DNA of 64,000 nucleotides from Sporisorium sorghi (GCA_023212695.1 JALCCG010000008.1:124001-188000), one strand, 5' to 3'; shown: positions 1 to 9,595, numbered from the stretch's first letter. Numbers and translations are program-made. The notes: generated by a model from the letters alone, not told the origin.

Positions 1-2
1 CG

Positions 3-377
3 GTCGCTTCCACGGTGGCGCACGACAGCCATAATCTGCTGGTGATGGGCACGAGCGCCGAGGATATGGCGCTAGCGGCGAATGAGCTGGCAGCTTGCGG
101 CGGCGGGATGATCGTGGTGCGTGACGGTCAGGTGCTCGCGAAGGTGGCCATGCCCATTGCCGGCTTGCTGGCGGATCGTCCAGTGGAGATCGTAGCGGAA
201 GAAGTTGCTGCACTGGAGGAAGCCTGGAAGGAGCTGGGGTGCTTCATCCATGCACCGTTCATGACCTTCTCCCTGATCGCGCTGCCGGTGATTCCGGAAA
301 TCCGCATTACCAATCGCGGCATCGCGGACGTGACGGAGTTCAAGCTCATCGAGACGGAGATTCGCGCGGTTCAATAA
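3..377 (+). CDS. ade: adenine deaminase, C-terminal part (cut by window start)
   Basis: The frame is open from the first bases and begins inside the protein with the segment VASTVAHDSHNL, typical of the C-terminal region of adenine deaminase, the metal-dependent amidohydrolase that converts adenine to hypoxanthine and ammonia in purine salvage. The remainder (GGGMIVV, then CFIHAPFMTFSLIALPVIPEIRITNRG) also fits the end of that family. About 124 residues are visible, so the catalytic metal-binding part lies outside the window. It is followed by a strong hairpin terminator and is therefore transcriptionally separate from cydA. The family call is from recognition of the conserved tail. Confidence 0.85.
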   Translation, partial: VASTVAHDSHNLLVMGTSAEDMALAANELAACGGGMIVVRDGQVLAKVAMPIAGLLADRPVEIVAEEVAALEEAWKELGCFIHAPFMTFSLIALPVIPEIRITNRGIADVTEFKLIETEIRAVQ

Positions 378-392
378 GTAGCGGTATACATT

Positions 393-428
393 AAAGCAGG
401 TTGGCCTACATGGCGAACCTGCTTTTTT
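393..428 (+). terminator. rho-independent terminator after ade
   Basis: AAGCAGGTT (394-402) pairs with AACCTGCTT (416-424) and runs into a T tract. It lies 16 bases after the ade stop. Confidence 0.85.
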
Positions 429-515
429 TGGTGCGTAAATACCGGGCTTGACCTGTGAGGGGATGCGGCAAGTCATGCTCCAATGGATAAACCTCACATA
501 ATTCCATTCGCACTT

Positions 516-531
516 AGTGATTTTCGTCACA
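516..531 (+). promoter_or_regulatory. Fnr/Crp-like or Rex-like half-degenerate palindrome upstream of cydA
   Basis: AGTGATTTTCGTCACA matches the Bacillus Fnr consensus TGTGA-N6-TCACA with a single mismatch in the first base. It sits 51 bases upstream of a better palindrome in the same promoter region. A role in oxygen- or redox-dependent control of cyd is inferred from position. Confidence 0.5.
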
Positions 532-566
532 AATTTATAACTTTTTGCCCCTAATCCTTCCTAATA

Positions 567-584
567 TTGTGATATTGATCACAA
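567..584 (+). promoter_or_regulatory. Rex/Fnr-type operator upstream of cydABCD
   Basis: TTGTGATATTGATCACAA is an inverted repeat (TTGTGAT-N4-ATCACAA). It contains an exact TGTGA-N6-TCACA Fnr-type core and also matches the Rex consensus TTGTGAA-N4-TTCACAA with one change in each arm. In Bacillus subtilis cydABCD is repressed by Rex, so a redox operator is expected here; the sequence does not decide between Rex and Fnr. Confidence 0.7.
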
Positions 585-664
585 TCCTTTCTGCCGCAGT
601 CTGCGAAAATACAAAAAGAATCAAATTTAAAGTGATCACGTGAGCTAAAGGAAGGGGTATCTTT

Positions 665-2068
665 ATGGATCCGGTTATGCTGGCGCGAATTCAGTTCGCA
701 TCGACAACCATTTTTCACTTTATTTTCGTACCGTTGTCTATTGGATTAGCGTTTTTGATTGCCATCATGGAGACGATGTATGTTGTCAAAGGCCAGGAAG
801 TATACAAGAAAATGGCCAAGTTTTGGGGGAAGCTGTTCCTGATTAATTTTGCGGTCGGGGTAGTGACAGGAATTCTGCAGGAGTTCCAGTTCGGCATGAA
901 TTGGTCGGATTATTCGCGATTTGTTGGGGACGTGTTTGGCGCGCCGCTTGCCATCGAGGCATTGTTGGCCTTTTTCCTCGAGTCAACATTTATCGGGTTA
1001 TGGATATTCGGCTGGGACCGGTTATCGAAGAAGGTCCATCTGCTCAGCATCTGGCTGGTGTCCTTCGGCACCCTGATGTCGGCCTTCTGGATTCTGGCGG
1101 CCAATTCGTTCATGCAGCGTCCCGTTGGGTTCGAGATGAATAATGGACGGGCGGAGATGAATGATTTCCTGGCATTGATCACCAATGGGCAGCTGCTGGT
1201 AGAATTCCCGCACACGATCTTTGGGGCACTGGCCACCGGGGCGTTCCTGGTAGCAGGCGTGAGTGCCTACAAGCTGATGAAGAAGCAGGATCTGGATTTC
1301 TTCAAAAAATCATTCCACATCGCCATCGTGGTGGGGCTCACCACCTCCATTCTGGTTGCGGTCTTCGGCCACCAACAGGCGCAGTATCTGGTGGATACGC
1401 AGCCGATGAAGATGGCTGCTGCCGAGAGCCTGTGGGAGACGAGTGACGATCCTGCGGCTTGGACGGTCATTGCGTCCATCGATCCGGAGAAGCAGGAGAA
1501 CAAGATGGAGCTTAAAATTCCGTATTTGCTCAGCTTTCTGTCTTATAGCAAATTCTCCGGCGAAGTGATCGGAATGAAGGAGCTGCAAGCCCAGTACGAG
1601 CAGCAATACGGTCCCGGCGATTATATACCTCCGGTGCGGACCACCTTCTGGAGCTTCCGGATTATGGTGGCCGCAGGCAGCGTGATGATTCTGCTCGGAT
1701 TGTACGGAGCCTGGCTGATGCTGCGCAAGAAGGTCGAGCACGCTGGCAGATGGTTCCTGAGATTGATGCTGTTTGGCATTTCATTGCCGTTCATCGCCAA
1801 CACGTCGGGGTGGATCATGACGGAGATCGGCCGGCAACCGTGGACGGTATTCGGACTGATCACCACGGAGAATAGTATATCTCCGAACGTAAGTGCAGGC
1901 TCCATCCTGTTCTCGCTCATTACGTTTACAGCCATCTATGCGGTGCTCGCTGCCGTTATGGCGTACTTGTTTATTAAAGTCATTAAGAAAGGGCCGTATG
2001 CGGCGGAGGAAGAAGACCGCCACGCAAGCGATCCGTTTAATAAGGAGGGCTACCATGCTGTCTCTTAA
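665..2068 (+). CDS. cydA: cytochrome bd ubiquinol oxidase subunit I
   Basis: CydA carries the haem groups and the quinol oxidation site of cytochrome bd, a membrane oxidase with high oxygen affinity that reduces O2 to water. The 467-residue protein is of usual length for the short-Q-loop type found in Firmicutes. Visible marks are the N-terminal haem ligand His18 in FASTTIFHF, the acidic segment AIEALLAFFLESTFIGLW in an early helix, and the GW-x3-E-x-GRQPW motif around residues 380-392. Several hydrophobic helices span the chain. The ATG follows an AAGGAAGGGG ribosome site. It opens the cydABCD operon and overlaps cydB by 14 bases. Redox control through the palindromes upstream is likely. Confidence 0.97.
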   Translation: MDPVMLARIQFASTTIFHFIFVPLSIGLAFLIAIMETMYVVKGQEVYKKMAKFWGKLFLINFAVGVVTGILQEFQFGMNWSDYSRFVGDVFGAPLAIEALLAFFLESTFIGLWIFGWDRLSKKVHLLSIWLVSFGTLMSAFWILAANSFMQRPVGFEMNNGRAEMNDFLALITNGQLLVEFPHTIFGALATGAFLVAGVSAYKLMKKQDLDFFKKSFHIAIVVGLTTSILVAVFGHQQAQYLVDTQPMKMAAAESLWETSDDPAAWTVIASIDPEKQENKMELKIPYLLSFLSYSKFSGEVIGMKELQAQYEQQYGPGDYIPPVRTTFWSFRIMVAAGSVMILLGLYGAWLMLRKKVEHAGRWFLRLMLFGISLPFIANTSGWIMTEIGRQPWTVFGLITTENSISPNVSAGSILFSLITFTAIYAVLAAVMAYLFIKVIKKGPYAAEEEDRHASDPFNKEGYHAVS

Positions 2069-3071
2069 TGAACTGTGGTTTGTGCTCGTTGCCGTGTTGT
2101 TTATCGGGTTCTTCTTCTTGGAGGGCTTTGATTTCGGAGTCGGGATGTCCACTCAGCTGCTCGCCAAAAGCGACACCCAGCGCCGGGTGCTGATCAACTC
2201 GATCGGCCCGTTCTGGGATGCCAATGAGGTCTGGCTGCTGACAGCGGGCGGCGCGATGTTCGCCGCCTTCCCGAACTGGTATGCCACGCTGTTCAGCGGA
2301 TTCTATATTCCGCTTGTCTTTCTTCTGTTGGCCTTGATTGGACGGGGAGTGGCCTTTGAATTCCGCGGCAAGGTAGGCGACGTTCGCTGGAAAAGGGTGT
2401 GGGACGGTGCAATCTTCATCGGCAGCGTGCTTCCTCCGTTCCTCCTGGGTGTTGTTTTTTCCTGCCTCATTCAGGGGCTTCCGATTAATGAAGAGATGCA
2501 GATGTATGCCGGATTCTTCGATGTCGTGAATGCCTATACCGTTGTTGGCGGGCTGACGATGGTGATGCTCTGTCTGCTGCATGGGTTAATGTTTACGACG
2601 CTGCGCACCATAGGGGATCTTCAGGAGCGTGCGCGCCGCATGGCCCGGAGATTGCTGCTCCCGGTGGCGGCACTGTTCGTGGCATTCGGGGTCATGACCT
2701 ATTTCATGACGGATATCTTCGAGAAGCGTGGTGCGGTGTTAACCGTGCTGCTCGTGCTGGCTCTGCTTGCATTCCTGCTGGGCGGGTATTTCATGAACGT
2801 CAAGCGGGACGGCTGGGCTTTCGGAATGACCGGGGCCGTCATTGCTCTGCTGGTTACATCCGTGTTCGTGGGATTGTTCCCTCGCGTAATGGTCAGCTCC
2901 ATCCATTCGGCGTTTGATCTGACTATCTATAATGCGGCCTCCGGACCGTATTCCTTAAAAATCATGACCATTGTGGCTGTATCGCTGCTGCCATTCGTAT
3001 TGGGATATCAAATTTGGAGTTACTTCGTTTTCCACAAACGGGTACATGAGAAGGAGCATCTGGAGTACTGA
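2055..3071 (+). CDS. cydB: cytochrome bd ubiquinol oxidase subunit II
   Basis: CydB is the second membrane subunit of cytochrome bd oxidase and pairs with CydA. The start chosen is the ATG at 2055, preceded by AAGGAGG at 2042-2048 inside the cydA end; the longer open frame upstream overlaps cydA and has no such site. The 338-residue product begins MLSLNELWFVLVAVLF and shows the EGFDFGVGM and FWDANEVWL segments typical of CydB, with about eight to nine hydrophobic helices. Its stop codon shares an A with the cydD start, so translation of the operon is coupled. Confidence 0.96.
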   Translation: MLSLNELWFVLVAVLFIGFFFLEGFDFGVGMSTQLLAKSDTQRRVLINSIGPFWDANEVWLLTAGGAMFAAFPNWYATLFSGFYIPLVFLLLALIGRGVAFEFRGKVGDVRWKRVWDGAIFIGSVLPPFLLGVVFSCLIQGLPINEEMQMYAGFFDVVNAYTVVGGLTMVMLCLLHGLMFTTLRTIGDLQERARRMARRLLLPVAALFVAFGVMTYFMTDIFEKRGAVLTVLLVLALLAFLLGGYFMNVKRDGWAFGMTGAVIALLVTSVFVGLFPRVMVSSIHSAFDLTIYNAASGPYSLKIMTIVAVSLLPFVLGYQIWSYFVFHKRVHEKEHLEY

Positions 3072-4846
3072 TGGGAAAAGATCTGCTGGGATACAAGGGC
3101 GCCAAGATCGTATTCTTCCTTGTCGCCGTATGTACTCTGGCACAGAGCATGGCCATCCTCCTGCAAGCCAAATGGCTGGCGGAAGCCATATCCGCCCTGT
3201 TTGCGGGATCCACGCTGCAGGAGCAGGGGGAGACCATTGCCTTGTTCCTGCTTGCTTTTCTGGCACGCCACGGCATTTTCACCGTGCAGCAAGGAATTGC
3301 ACAGCGTTTTGCCGAGGAGACGGGCACGAGCCTGAGGAAGCAGCTTCTGGAGGAGCTGTTTCGGAACGGGCCGTCCTTTGTCCGGTCGGAAGGAACAGGC
3401 CATGTGGTTACGCTTGTGCTGGAGGGCATCGGCAAGTTCCGCAAATATGCGGAGCTGACCATACCTCGCATGATGGGGGCGGGCATTACCCCTGCGCTGG
3501 TATGGCTGTACGTATTCATGACGGACCGGATCTCGGGCATTATTCTGCTGGTGACCATGCCGATCCTGATCGTGTTTCTCATCCTCGTGGGACTTGCCGC
3601 GAGAAAGCAGACCGAGCAGCAGCTGGATTCCTACCAGATGCTGTCCAATCATTTTGTGGATTCGCTGCGGGGTTTGACCACTCTGAAGTTCCTGGGACAG
3701 AGCCGCAAGCACAGCGGGAGCATAGGGCAGGTCAGCGAGGGATATAGGGCTGCGACCATGCGGACCTTGCGCGTTGCGTTTCTGTCTTCCTTTGCACTGG
3801 ATTTCTTCACGATGCTGTCGGTAGCGTCCGTAGCGGTAAACCTGGGCTTGCGTCTCATTAACGGCAGCCTGGAGCTGCTGCCTGCACTCCTCATCCTGAT
3901 CCTGGCACCGGAGTATTTTCTTCCGGTGCGCATGGTCGGGGCTGACTTTCATGCAACGCTGGACGGCAAGCAGGCAGGGGAAGCGATGCAATCCATCATC
4001 CGGGAGGCTCGGAAAGAGCGCTTGGAGGCCCAAACCGGTACAACATTTAAAATTAAAGATAATATCCCGGCACGTACTGGCTCCACGCCGCGGTTCCAAT
4101 GGGAGAAGAGCAGCGTACTGGAGCTGTCCGGCATCGGACTGCAGCATACAGGGGCGGGTCCTGCCTCCTTGGAGGACGTCAGCTTCCGAATATCGGGTCA
4201 AGGCCGGATCGGCATCGTCGGAGAGAGCGGGGCGGGTAAATCCACGCTGATCGAACTATTAGGCGGGTTTATGACGCCTACATCCGGTGAGATGAAGCTG
4301 AGCGGCGTGAAGCTGGGGCATTCCAGCCGGGACGAGTGGCGAAGTGAGGTCACCTATATGCCGCAGCAGCCGTATTTATTCAGCGCCAGCTTGGAGGACA
4401 ATGTGCGCTTCTATGCGCCGGACGCTTCAAGGGCTCAGGTTGAAGCGGCTGTTGAAGCGGCCGGCCTGGCCGATCTGGTGAACAGCCTGCCTGGCGGTCT
4501 GGCCGAGATGATCGGCGGGGGCGGGCGGACTTTAAGCGGCGGTCAGGCACAGCGTGTTGCCCTTGCCCGAGCGCTGCTCGGCGGTCGGCAGGTTCTTCTG
4601 CTTGATGAGCCGACGGCACATCTGGATATTGAGACCGAATACGAGCTGAAGGAGACGATGGTATCCCTTTTTCAGGATAAATGGGTATTTCTTGCAACGC
4701 ACAGGCTGCACTGGATGCGGGATATGGATTACATCATCGTTCTGCATCAGGGACGCATAGCCGAAACAGGAACCCATGACGAGCTTATGGCAAGACGGGG
4801 CGTATACCATGGATTGATTACATCGCTGATGGAGGGAGTACAATGA
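3071..4846 (+). CDS. cydD: CydD-type thiol reductant ABC exporter subunit
   Basis: CydD and CydC form a heterodimeric ABC exporter that moves cysteine/glutathione-type thiols out of the cytoplasm and is needed for cytochrome bd assembly. The 591-residue chain has an N-terminal six-helix membrane domain and a C-terminal nucleotide-binding domain with Walker A GESGAGKST near residue 383, signature LSGGQAQRVALARALL and Walker B VLLLDEPTAHLD. The start overlaps the cydB stop (TGATG). The order cydA-B-then two fused-type exporters matches the Bacillus operon, which supports the D/C assignment. Confidence 0.92.
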   Translation: MGKDLLGYKGAKIVFFLVAVCTLAQSMAILLQAKWLAEAISALFAGSTLQEQGETIALFLLAFLARHGIFTVQQGIAQRFAEETGTSLRKQLLEELFRNGPSFVRSEGTGHVVTLVLEGIGKFRKYAELTIPRMMGAGITPALVWLYVFMTDRISGIILLVTMPILIVFLILVGLAARKQTEQQLDSYQMLSNHFVDSLRGLTTLKFLGQSRKHSGSIGQVSEGYRAATMRTLRVAFLSSFALDFFTMLSVASVAVNLGLRLINGSLELLPALLILILAPEYFLPVRMVGADFHATLDGKQAGEAMQSIIREARKERLEAQTGTTFKIKDNIPARTGSTPRFQWEKSSVLELSGIGLQHTGAGPASLEDVSFRISGQGRIGIVGESGAGKSTLIELLGGFMTPTSGEMKLSGVKLGHSSRDEWRSEVTYMPQQPYLFSASLEDNVRFYAPDASRAQVEAAVEAAGLADLVNSLPGGLAEMIGGGGRTLSGGQAQRVALARALLGGRQVLLLDEPTAHLDIETEYELKETMVSLFQDKWVFLATHRLHWMRDMDYIIVLHQGRIAETGTHDELMARRGVYHGLITSLMEGVQ

Positions 4847-6639
4847 AGCAGGAATCGTGGTTTCGGCCTTATGTGACAGCAAACTTCTGGCGTTTTCTGC
4901 TGATTGTCGTACTGGGTGTGCTCACCATCCTGTTTGCGGGGATGCTGATGTTCACATCCGGGTATTTGATCTCCAAATCGGCGCTCCGTCCGGAAAACAT
5001 CCTGATGGTGTATGTGCCGACGGTAGGGGTTCGCACCTTCGGCATCGGACGCGCGGTTGTCCATTACGTGGAGCGGCTGGTGGGCCATGACACCATTCTT
5101 CGCATCCTGTCCCAAATGCGTCTGCGGCTGTATCGCATCCTGGAGCCGCAAGCCCTCCGCTTATCCTCCCGATACCGCACCGGGGATCTGCTGGGCGTGC
5201 TCTCTGATGATATCGAGTATTTGCAGGATGTATACATCCGAACGGTCTTCCCATCCATCGTTGCGCTTGTGTTGTATGCTGGAATCATTCTGGCCGTCGG
5301 TCAGTTCGACCCGGCATTCGCCCTGCTGCTTGCGCTGTATGTTGCGGTGCTGATTCTGGTGCTGCCGCTGATATCCCTGCTGCTCACCAAACGGAAGAAC
5401 CGGGAGATGAAGCAGGCACGGAACAACCTGTACCAGAAGCTGACCGATGCGGTGCTGGGCATCCATGAATGGTATGTCAGCGGCAGACAGACAGAATTCC
5501 TGGCGGGTTATGAGGCGGATGAAGCCGAGGTAGACCGGACGGACAGATCGCTGAAGCGATGGTCGCGCCTTCGGGGCTGGATCGGCCAATGCATCGTTGC
5601 CGTAACGGTGGTGTCGATGGTGTATTGGTCAGGACGGCAGTACGCGGATGGATCCATGGATGTTACGCTGATTGCGGCTTTTGTGCTGGTTGTGTTCCCG
5701 TTAATGGACGCATTCCTGCCCGTATCCGAAGCCGTGGAACGGATTCCGCAGTATGGCCAATCGGTGGCGAGGCTTAAGGGCATCGAAAGCGCCGATGAAT
5801 CCGATGAGAAGCAGGCACCGCTGCAGCTGCTGAATAACGAAGAGACCGAGGCGGTTATACGCGGCGGTGTTCATGTGAAGGCGGATGGCATCATGTTCAG
5901 CTATGATAGGGCAGCCGCTGGCTCATTTGCCTTGGAGCCTGTCGGTGCGGGAGAGGCAGGACACACCTTAACCGAGGTATCGCTGGACATTCCCCCTAGG
6001 GCCAAAGTGGCCGTTATCGGCCGTTCAGGTGCCGGGAAGTCCACCCTGCTGCAGCTGATTCAGGGGGTGCTGGCGCCATCGTCGGGAAGTCTTACCCTGG
6101 GTGGTGTGGAGGCGGCGCGGTTTGGCGACGAGATCTCTTCCGTTATTGCCGTACTGAATCAGAGCCCGCACTTGTTCGATACGACACTTGCGAACAACAT
6201 TCGGCTTGGCCGGCCGGAAGCCACGGAGGAAGAGATACGCGATGCTGCTGCCATGGCGCGGCTGGAGCCGCTGGTGGCTTCTCTCCCGGGTGGACTCGAC
6301 ACCCGCATGCAGGAAGCAGGTCAGCGATTCTCTGGCGGTGAACGCCAACGCGTGGCTTTAGCCCGAATCCTGCTGCAGGACACGCCCATTGTTATTCTGG
6401 ACGAACCTACGGTCGGACTGGATCCCATAACCGAGCGGGAGCTCCTGTCCACCATCTTCTCCAGCCTGCAGAACCGGACATTGATCTGGGTGACCCATCA
6501 TCTGGTGGGCGTGGAGCAGATGGATGAGATCATATTCATGGAACACGGCCGAATCGCCATGCGTGGCACGCATGATGAACTGATGCGGCACTATCCGCGA
6601 TATCAACAATTGTACCGGCTGGATTCTCCGGAACTATAG
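4843..6639 (+). CDS. cydC: CydC-type thiol reductant ABC exporter subunit
   Basis: This is the partner half of the CydDC exporter (598 residues). The membrane domain begins RPYVTANFWRFLLIVVLG and contains the FTSGYLISKSAL segment common in CydC. The ATPase domain has Walker A GRSGAGKST near residue 393, signature FSGGERQRVALARILL and Walker B IVILDEPTVGLD. The start overlaps the cydD stop by four bases (ATGA). A strong terminator follows, ending the four-gene operon. Both halves have a canonical catalytic Glu after Walker B, unlike the asymmetric exporter near 31-34 kb. Confidence 0.92.
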   Translation: MKQESWFRPYVTANFWRFLLIVVLGVLTILFAGMLMFTSGYLISKSALRPENILMVYVPTVGVRTFGIGRAVVHYVERLVGHDTILRILSQMRLRLYRILEPQALRLSSRYRTGDLLGVLSDDIEYLQDVYIRTVFPSIVALVLYAGIILAVGQFDPAFALLLALYVAVLILVLPLISLLLTKRKNREMKQARNNLYQKLTDAVLGIHEWYVSGRQTEFLAGYEADEAEVDRTDRSLKRWSRLRGWIGQCIVAVTVVSMVYWSGRQYADGSMDVTLIAAFVLVVFPLMDAFLPVSEAVERIPQYGQSVARLKGIESADESDEKQAPLQLLNNEETEAVIRGGVHVKADGIMFSYDRAAAGSFALEPVGAGEAGHTLTEVSLDIPPRAKVAVIGRSGAGKSTLLQLIQGVLAPSSGSLTLGGVEAARFGDEISSVIAVLNQSPHLFDTTLANNIRLGRPEATEEEIRDAAAMARLEPLVASLPGGLDTRMQEAGQRFSGGERQRVALARILLQDTPIVILDEPTVGLDPITERELLSTIFSSLQNRTLIWVTHHLVGVEQMDEIIFMEHGRIAMRGTHDELMRHYPRYQQLYRLDSPEL

Positions 6640-6651
6640 AAGGTCCATGGG

Positions 6652-6689
6652 AAGAACCGCCCCTTTTTTCACAGGGGCGGTTCTTTTTG
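6652..6689 (+). terminator. terminator of the cydABCD operon
   Basis: The stem AAGAACCGCCCCT / AGGGGCGGTTCTT is followed by a T tract, starting about 12 bases after the cydC stop. Confidence 0.9.
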
Positions 6690-6807
6690 TTCCCATCTTA
6701 TTTTTCTTATAAGTCTGATAAAAGATCGGAATCCACGTTCCTTCTGGAAAGATGTAACATAGTTGTAGCCGATATAAAGGGTTAATTCTCTATTAGGGGT
6801 GTGGCGT

Positions 6808-7836
6808 ATGGTGGATTTAGAGCGGTTAACCAGCGTGTTCTGTCATTTTGCTGAACGGGAATGTCAGGGCTCCAGCGATTTATATGAGTATTTGGCGAGG
6901 CATATCGCTGATGATGAAGAGGTGCTGCGGGTGGCCTCGTTTGTTCCGTCAGGTCAGCCGGTACCCAATATGCTGTTCGGGGCTGTTCAATATTTGCTGC
7001 TCCAAGGCGAGGGGGCCGAGCTGAGGTCGTATTATCCCGGACTGGTAGAGCAGCCGCAAGCGATGAATTCGTGTTACCCCCATTTTCGCTCGTTTGTGCT
7101 GAAGCACGAAGGGGTACTCATCGAGATTCTGGAGAGCAAGCGGGTTCAGACGAATGAAGTCCGCCGCTGTGCTTACTTGTATCCGGCGTTCTGCTCGATC
7201 TACGACAAAGTCCGCAAGCCGCTTGCCTTGGTAGAGCTTGGCTGCAGTGCCGGATTGCAGCTGTTATGGGATCAATACAGCTATTCCTATGGTGATGGAG
7301 CGAGTTATGGTCATAACGGCTCAAAGGTTCGCATGACTTCAGAGATCAGGGGGGATCGCCTGCCGCTTCTGCTGCCTTCCAGCCCTCCGGTGGTCTACCG
7401 GATGGGGATTGATCTGCATGTGAATGATGTACGGAACGCGGAGGATTTCTTGTGGCTGCGCGCCTTAATCTGGCCGGGCTATCATGATCGGGTGACGATG
7501 CTGGAGCAGGCTGTGGAGGTGCTCAAACATCAATCGGGGATACAGTTTCGGGAAGGGGACGGGACCGAGCTGCTGCCTGAAATTGTGAAGGGCATCCCGG
7601 AGGAGGCCGTTATCTGCGTATTTCACACGCATGTGGCCAATCAGATTCCGGAGACGTCCAAACGCCGCCTGCTGCAGCATCTGAGCGAGATCGGGAAGAC
7701 GCGTGATATTGTACATGTCTACAACAATATGTGGGATGGCGATCTCCATGCCGATTATATTCTTGGGGGCGTGCTAAGCGAGTATACGATCGCGCGGACG
7801 GATGGGCATGCACGCTGGTTCGAGTGGTTGTTATAA
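6808..7836 (+). CDS. DUF2332 family protein
   Basis: The 342-residue soluble protein resembles the DUF2332 family of unknown function. A nucleotide- or SAM-binding-like segment, ALVELGCSAGLQLLWD, lies near residue 150 and looks like motif I of Rossmann-type methyltransferases; a later stretch (EAVICVFHTHVANQI) could be a strand next to an active site. No membrane segment is seen. The ATG at 6808 is preferred to the GTG at 6799 because AGGGGTG sits seven bases before it. The gene stands alone between the cyd operon and fumC. Methyltransferase activity is an inference from one motif. Confidence 0.7.
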   Translation: MVDLERLTSVFCHFAERECQGSSDLYEYLARHIADDEEVLRVASFVPSGQPVPNMLFGAVQYLLLQGEGAELRSYYPGLVEQPQAMNSCYPHFRSFVLKHEGVLIEILESKRVQTNEVRRCAYLYPAFCSIYDKVRKPLALVELGCSAGLQLLWDQYSYSYGDGASYGHNGSKVRMTSEIRGDRLPLLLPSSPPVVYRMGIDLHVNDVRNAEDFLWLRALIWPGYHDRVTMLEQAVEVLKHQSGIQFREGDGTELLPEIVKGIPEEAVICVFHTHVANQIPETSKRRLLQHLSEIGKTRDIVHVYNNMWDGDLHADYILGGVLSEYTIARTDGHARWFEWLL

Positions 7837-7888
7837 AGCGCATGAATCTATATTTTTTCTTGGGCAAGTCTGTGTCATAATAGGAGAG

Positions 7889-8102
7889 ATGGAATATAAA
7901 GCGTTTACGTTATTTCATGGAGCGGAAGACAGCGCGGCTTCAACGACAAGCGGCGGAAGCTTGCCCATGAAGTCTGGTTTCCAGGTTGTTTTTGACAAGA
8001 GCCATCATGTTATCTTAGAGAACTTGGAAATGAGGGCAAGACGGAGTTCGATCTGCCGATTTCAAGAGTGAGGACAGGCAATAAGCTCCCGTTCCATGGA
8101 TA
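7889..8102 (+). pseudogene. possible small frameshifted gene
   Basis: A short frame starts at ATG 7889 (MEYKAFTLFHGAEDS...) and runs plausibly to HHVILENL near 8026, after which it becomes Arg-rich and stops at 8071. Moving to the next frame at about 8026-8032 restores a protein-like continuation, GNEGKTEFDLPISRVRTGN, ending at a TAG at 8100-8102. Together the two parts would make a protein of about 71 residues. One lost base in TTGGAAAT would explain this. No homologue was recognised, and the ribosome site AGGAG is unusually close to the ATG. The rest of the 7837-8136 gap holds only the fumC ribosome site. Confidence 0.3.
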
Positions 8103-8136
8103 GCCTAAACTAAAGATGCCAAAGGAGGAAGTTGGG

Positions 8137-9525
8137 ATGGATTACCGTATTGAGAAGGATACCTTAGGTGAGGTTAGAGTGCCTGCGGACAAGCTGTGGG
8201 CGGCACAGACGCAGCGCAGCTCCGAGAATTTCCGGATTGGAACCGAAACGATGCCGAAGGAGATTATTTCGGCGTTTGCAATATTGAAGAAAAGCGCGGC
8301 GATTGTGAATGGCAAGCTGGGCAAGCTGGATGCGGACAAAGTGGATGCCATTACGACCGCAGCCGATGAGATTGTGGCCGGCAAGTGGGATGCGCATTTC
8401 CCGTTGGTCGTTTGGCAGACAGGCAGCGGCACGCAGTCCAATATGAATGTGAACGAGGTCATTGCGAATCGGGCCAACCAGCTGCTGGAGCAAAAGGGCA
8501 GCGCCCTGCGTGTTCATCCCAACGATGACGTCAATAAATCCCAAAGCTCCAATGATACCTTCCCGACGGCGATGCATATGGCATCCGTTGTCGCTGTAGA
8601 AGAGCATGTACTGCCTGCGCTTCGCCGCTTGAAGAAAACACTTGAGAAGAAAAGCGAGGAGTACAAAGACCTGATCAAAATCGGCCGCACGCATCTTCAG
8701 GATGCCACCCCGCTGACGCTTGGACAGGAGATCAGCGGATGGCATCGGATGCTGGAGAAATGTGAATTGATGCTGTCCTCATCCGTAGAACCGATGCGCG
8801 AGCTGGCGATTGGCGGCACGGCCGTTGGTACCGGGATTAATGCCCATCCGAAATTCGGAGAAATGACGGCAGCCGAAATCAGCATGCAGATCGGAAAAAG
8901 CTACACCTCTGCCAGCAACAAGTTCCATTCGCTGACAAGCCATGATGAGATCGTATTTGCACACGGGGCGCTGAAGGCACTGGCTGCCGATTTGATGAAG
9001 ATTGCCAACGACGTTCGCTGGCTGGCAAGCGGTCCTCGTTCCGGCATCGGCGAGCTGACCATTCCTGCCAATGAGCCTGGCAGCTCCATTATGCCGGGCA
9101 AAGTGAATCCGACCCAGAGTGAAGCACTCACGATGGTGGTCTGCCAAGTGATGGGCAATGATGCAACCATCGGCTTTGCGGCAAGCCAGGGTAATTTTGA
9201 GCTGAACGTATTCAAGCCGGTTATTATCTATAACTTCCTGCAGTCCGTACGCCTGCTGGCAGATGCCATGGATTCGTTCGACCAGAACTGTGCGATCGGT
9301 ATTGAAGCCAACCTGGATGTCATCCGGGGGAACATGGAACGGTCGCTGATGCTGGTGACGGCGCTGAATCCGCATATCGGATATGAGAATGCAGCAGCCA
9401 TTGCAAAACAAGCGCACAAAGAAGGCACAACGCTCCGTGAAGCGGCTCTGGCCAGCGGACTGTTAAGCGCGGAGGATTTCGACCGGATTGTCCGTCCGGA
9501 AGAAATGATTCATCCGAAGGAATAG
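8137..9525 (+). CDS. fumC: class II fumarate hydratase
   Basis: Fumarase C catalyses the reversible hydration of fumarate to malate in the citric acid cycle, using no iron-sulfur cluster. The product has 462 residues, the usual length. The superfamily signature [15 protein letters not shown] lies near residues 316-330, and [18 protein letters not shown] and [16 protein letters not shown] are the other conserved regions. The start is placed at ATG 8137 because an AAAGGAGG ribosome site (8121-8128) lies just before it; the upstream in-frame ATG at 8116 would include that site in the coding region. A hairpin terminator follows, so the gene is monocistronic. Confidence 0.96.
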   Translation: MDYRIEKDTLGEVRVPADKLWAAQTQRSSENFRIGTETMPKEIISAFAILKKSAAIVNGKLGKLDADKVDAITTAADEIVAGKWDAHFPLVVWQTGSGTQSNMNVNEVIANRANQLLEQKGSALRVHPNDDVNKSQSSNDTFPTAMHMASVVAVEEHVLPALRRLKKTLEKKSEEYKDLIKIGRTHLQDATPLTLGQEISGWHRMLEKCELMLSSSVEPMRELAIGGTAVGTGINAHPKFGEMTAAEISMQIGKSYTSASNKFHSLTSHDEIVFAHGALKALAADLMKIANDVRWLASGPRSGIGELTIPANEPGSSIMPGKVNPTQSEALTMVVCQVMGNDATIGFAASQGNFELNVFKPVIIYNFLQSVRLLADAMDSFDQNCAIGIEANLDVIRGNMERSLMLVTALNPHIGYENAAAIAKQAHKEGTTLREAALASGLLSAEDFDRIVRPEEMIHPKE

Positions 9526-9560
9526 GCGCCGAGCTTTCGCGAGGCATCTGTTTGACTACG

Positions 9561-9595
9561 AGCCCATTTCACTGCGGTGAAGTGGGCTTATTGTT
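9561..9595 (+). terminator. terminator after fumC
   Basis: AGCCCATTTCAC (9561-9572) pairs with GTGAAGTGGGCT (9577-9588) with one G-T wobble, then a T-rich stretch. Confidence 0.8.

Noticed and set aside
3020..4201. 393-codon minus-strand frame opposite cydD
   Set aside because: cydD is well supported; the antisense product is low-complexity and lacks any domain.
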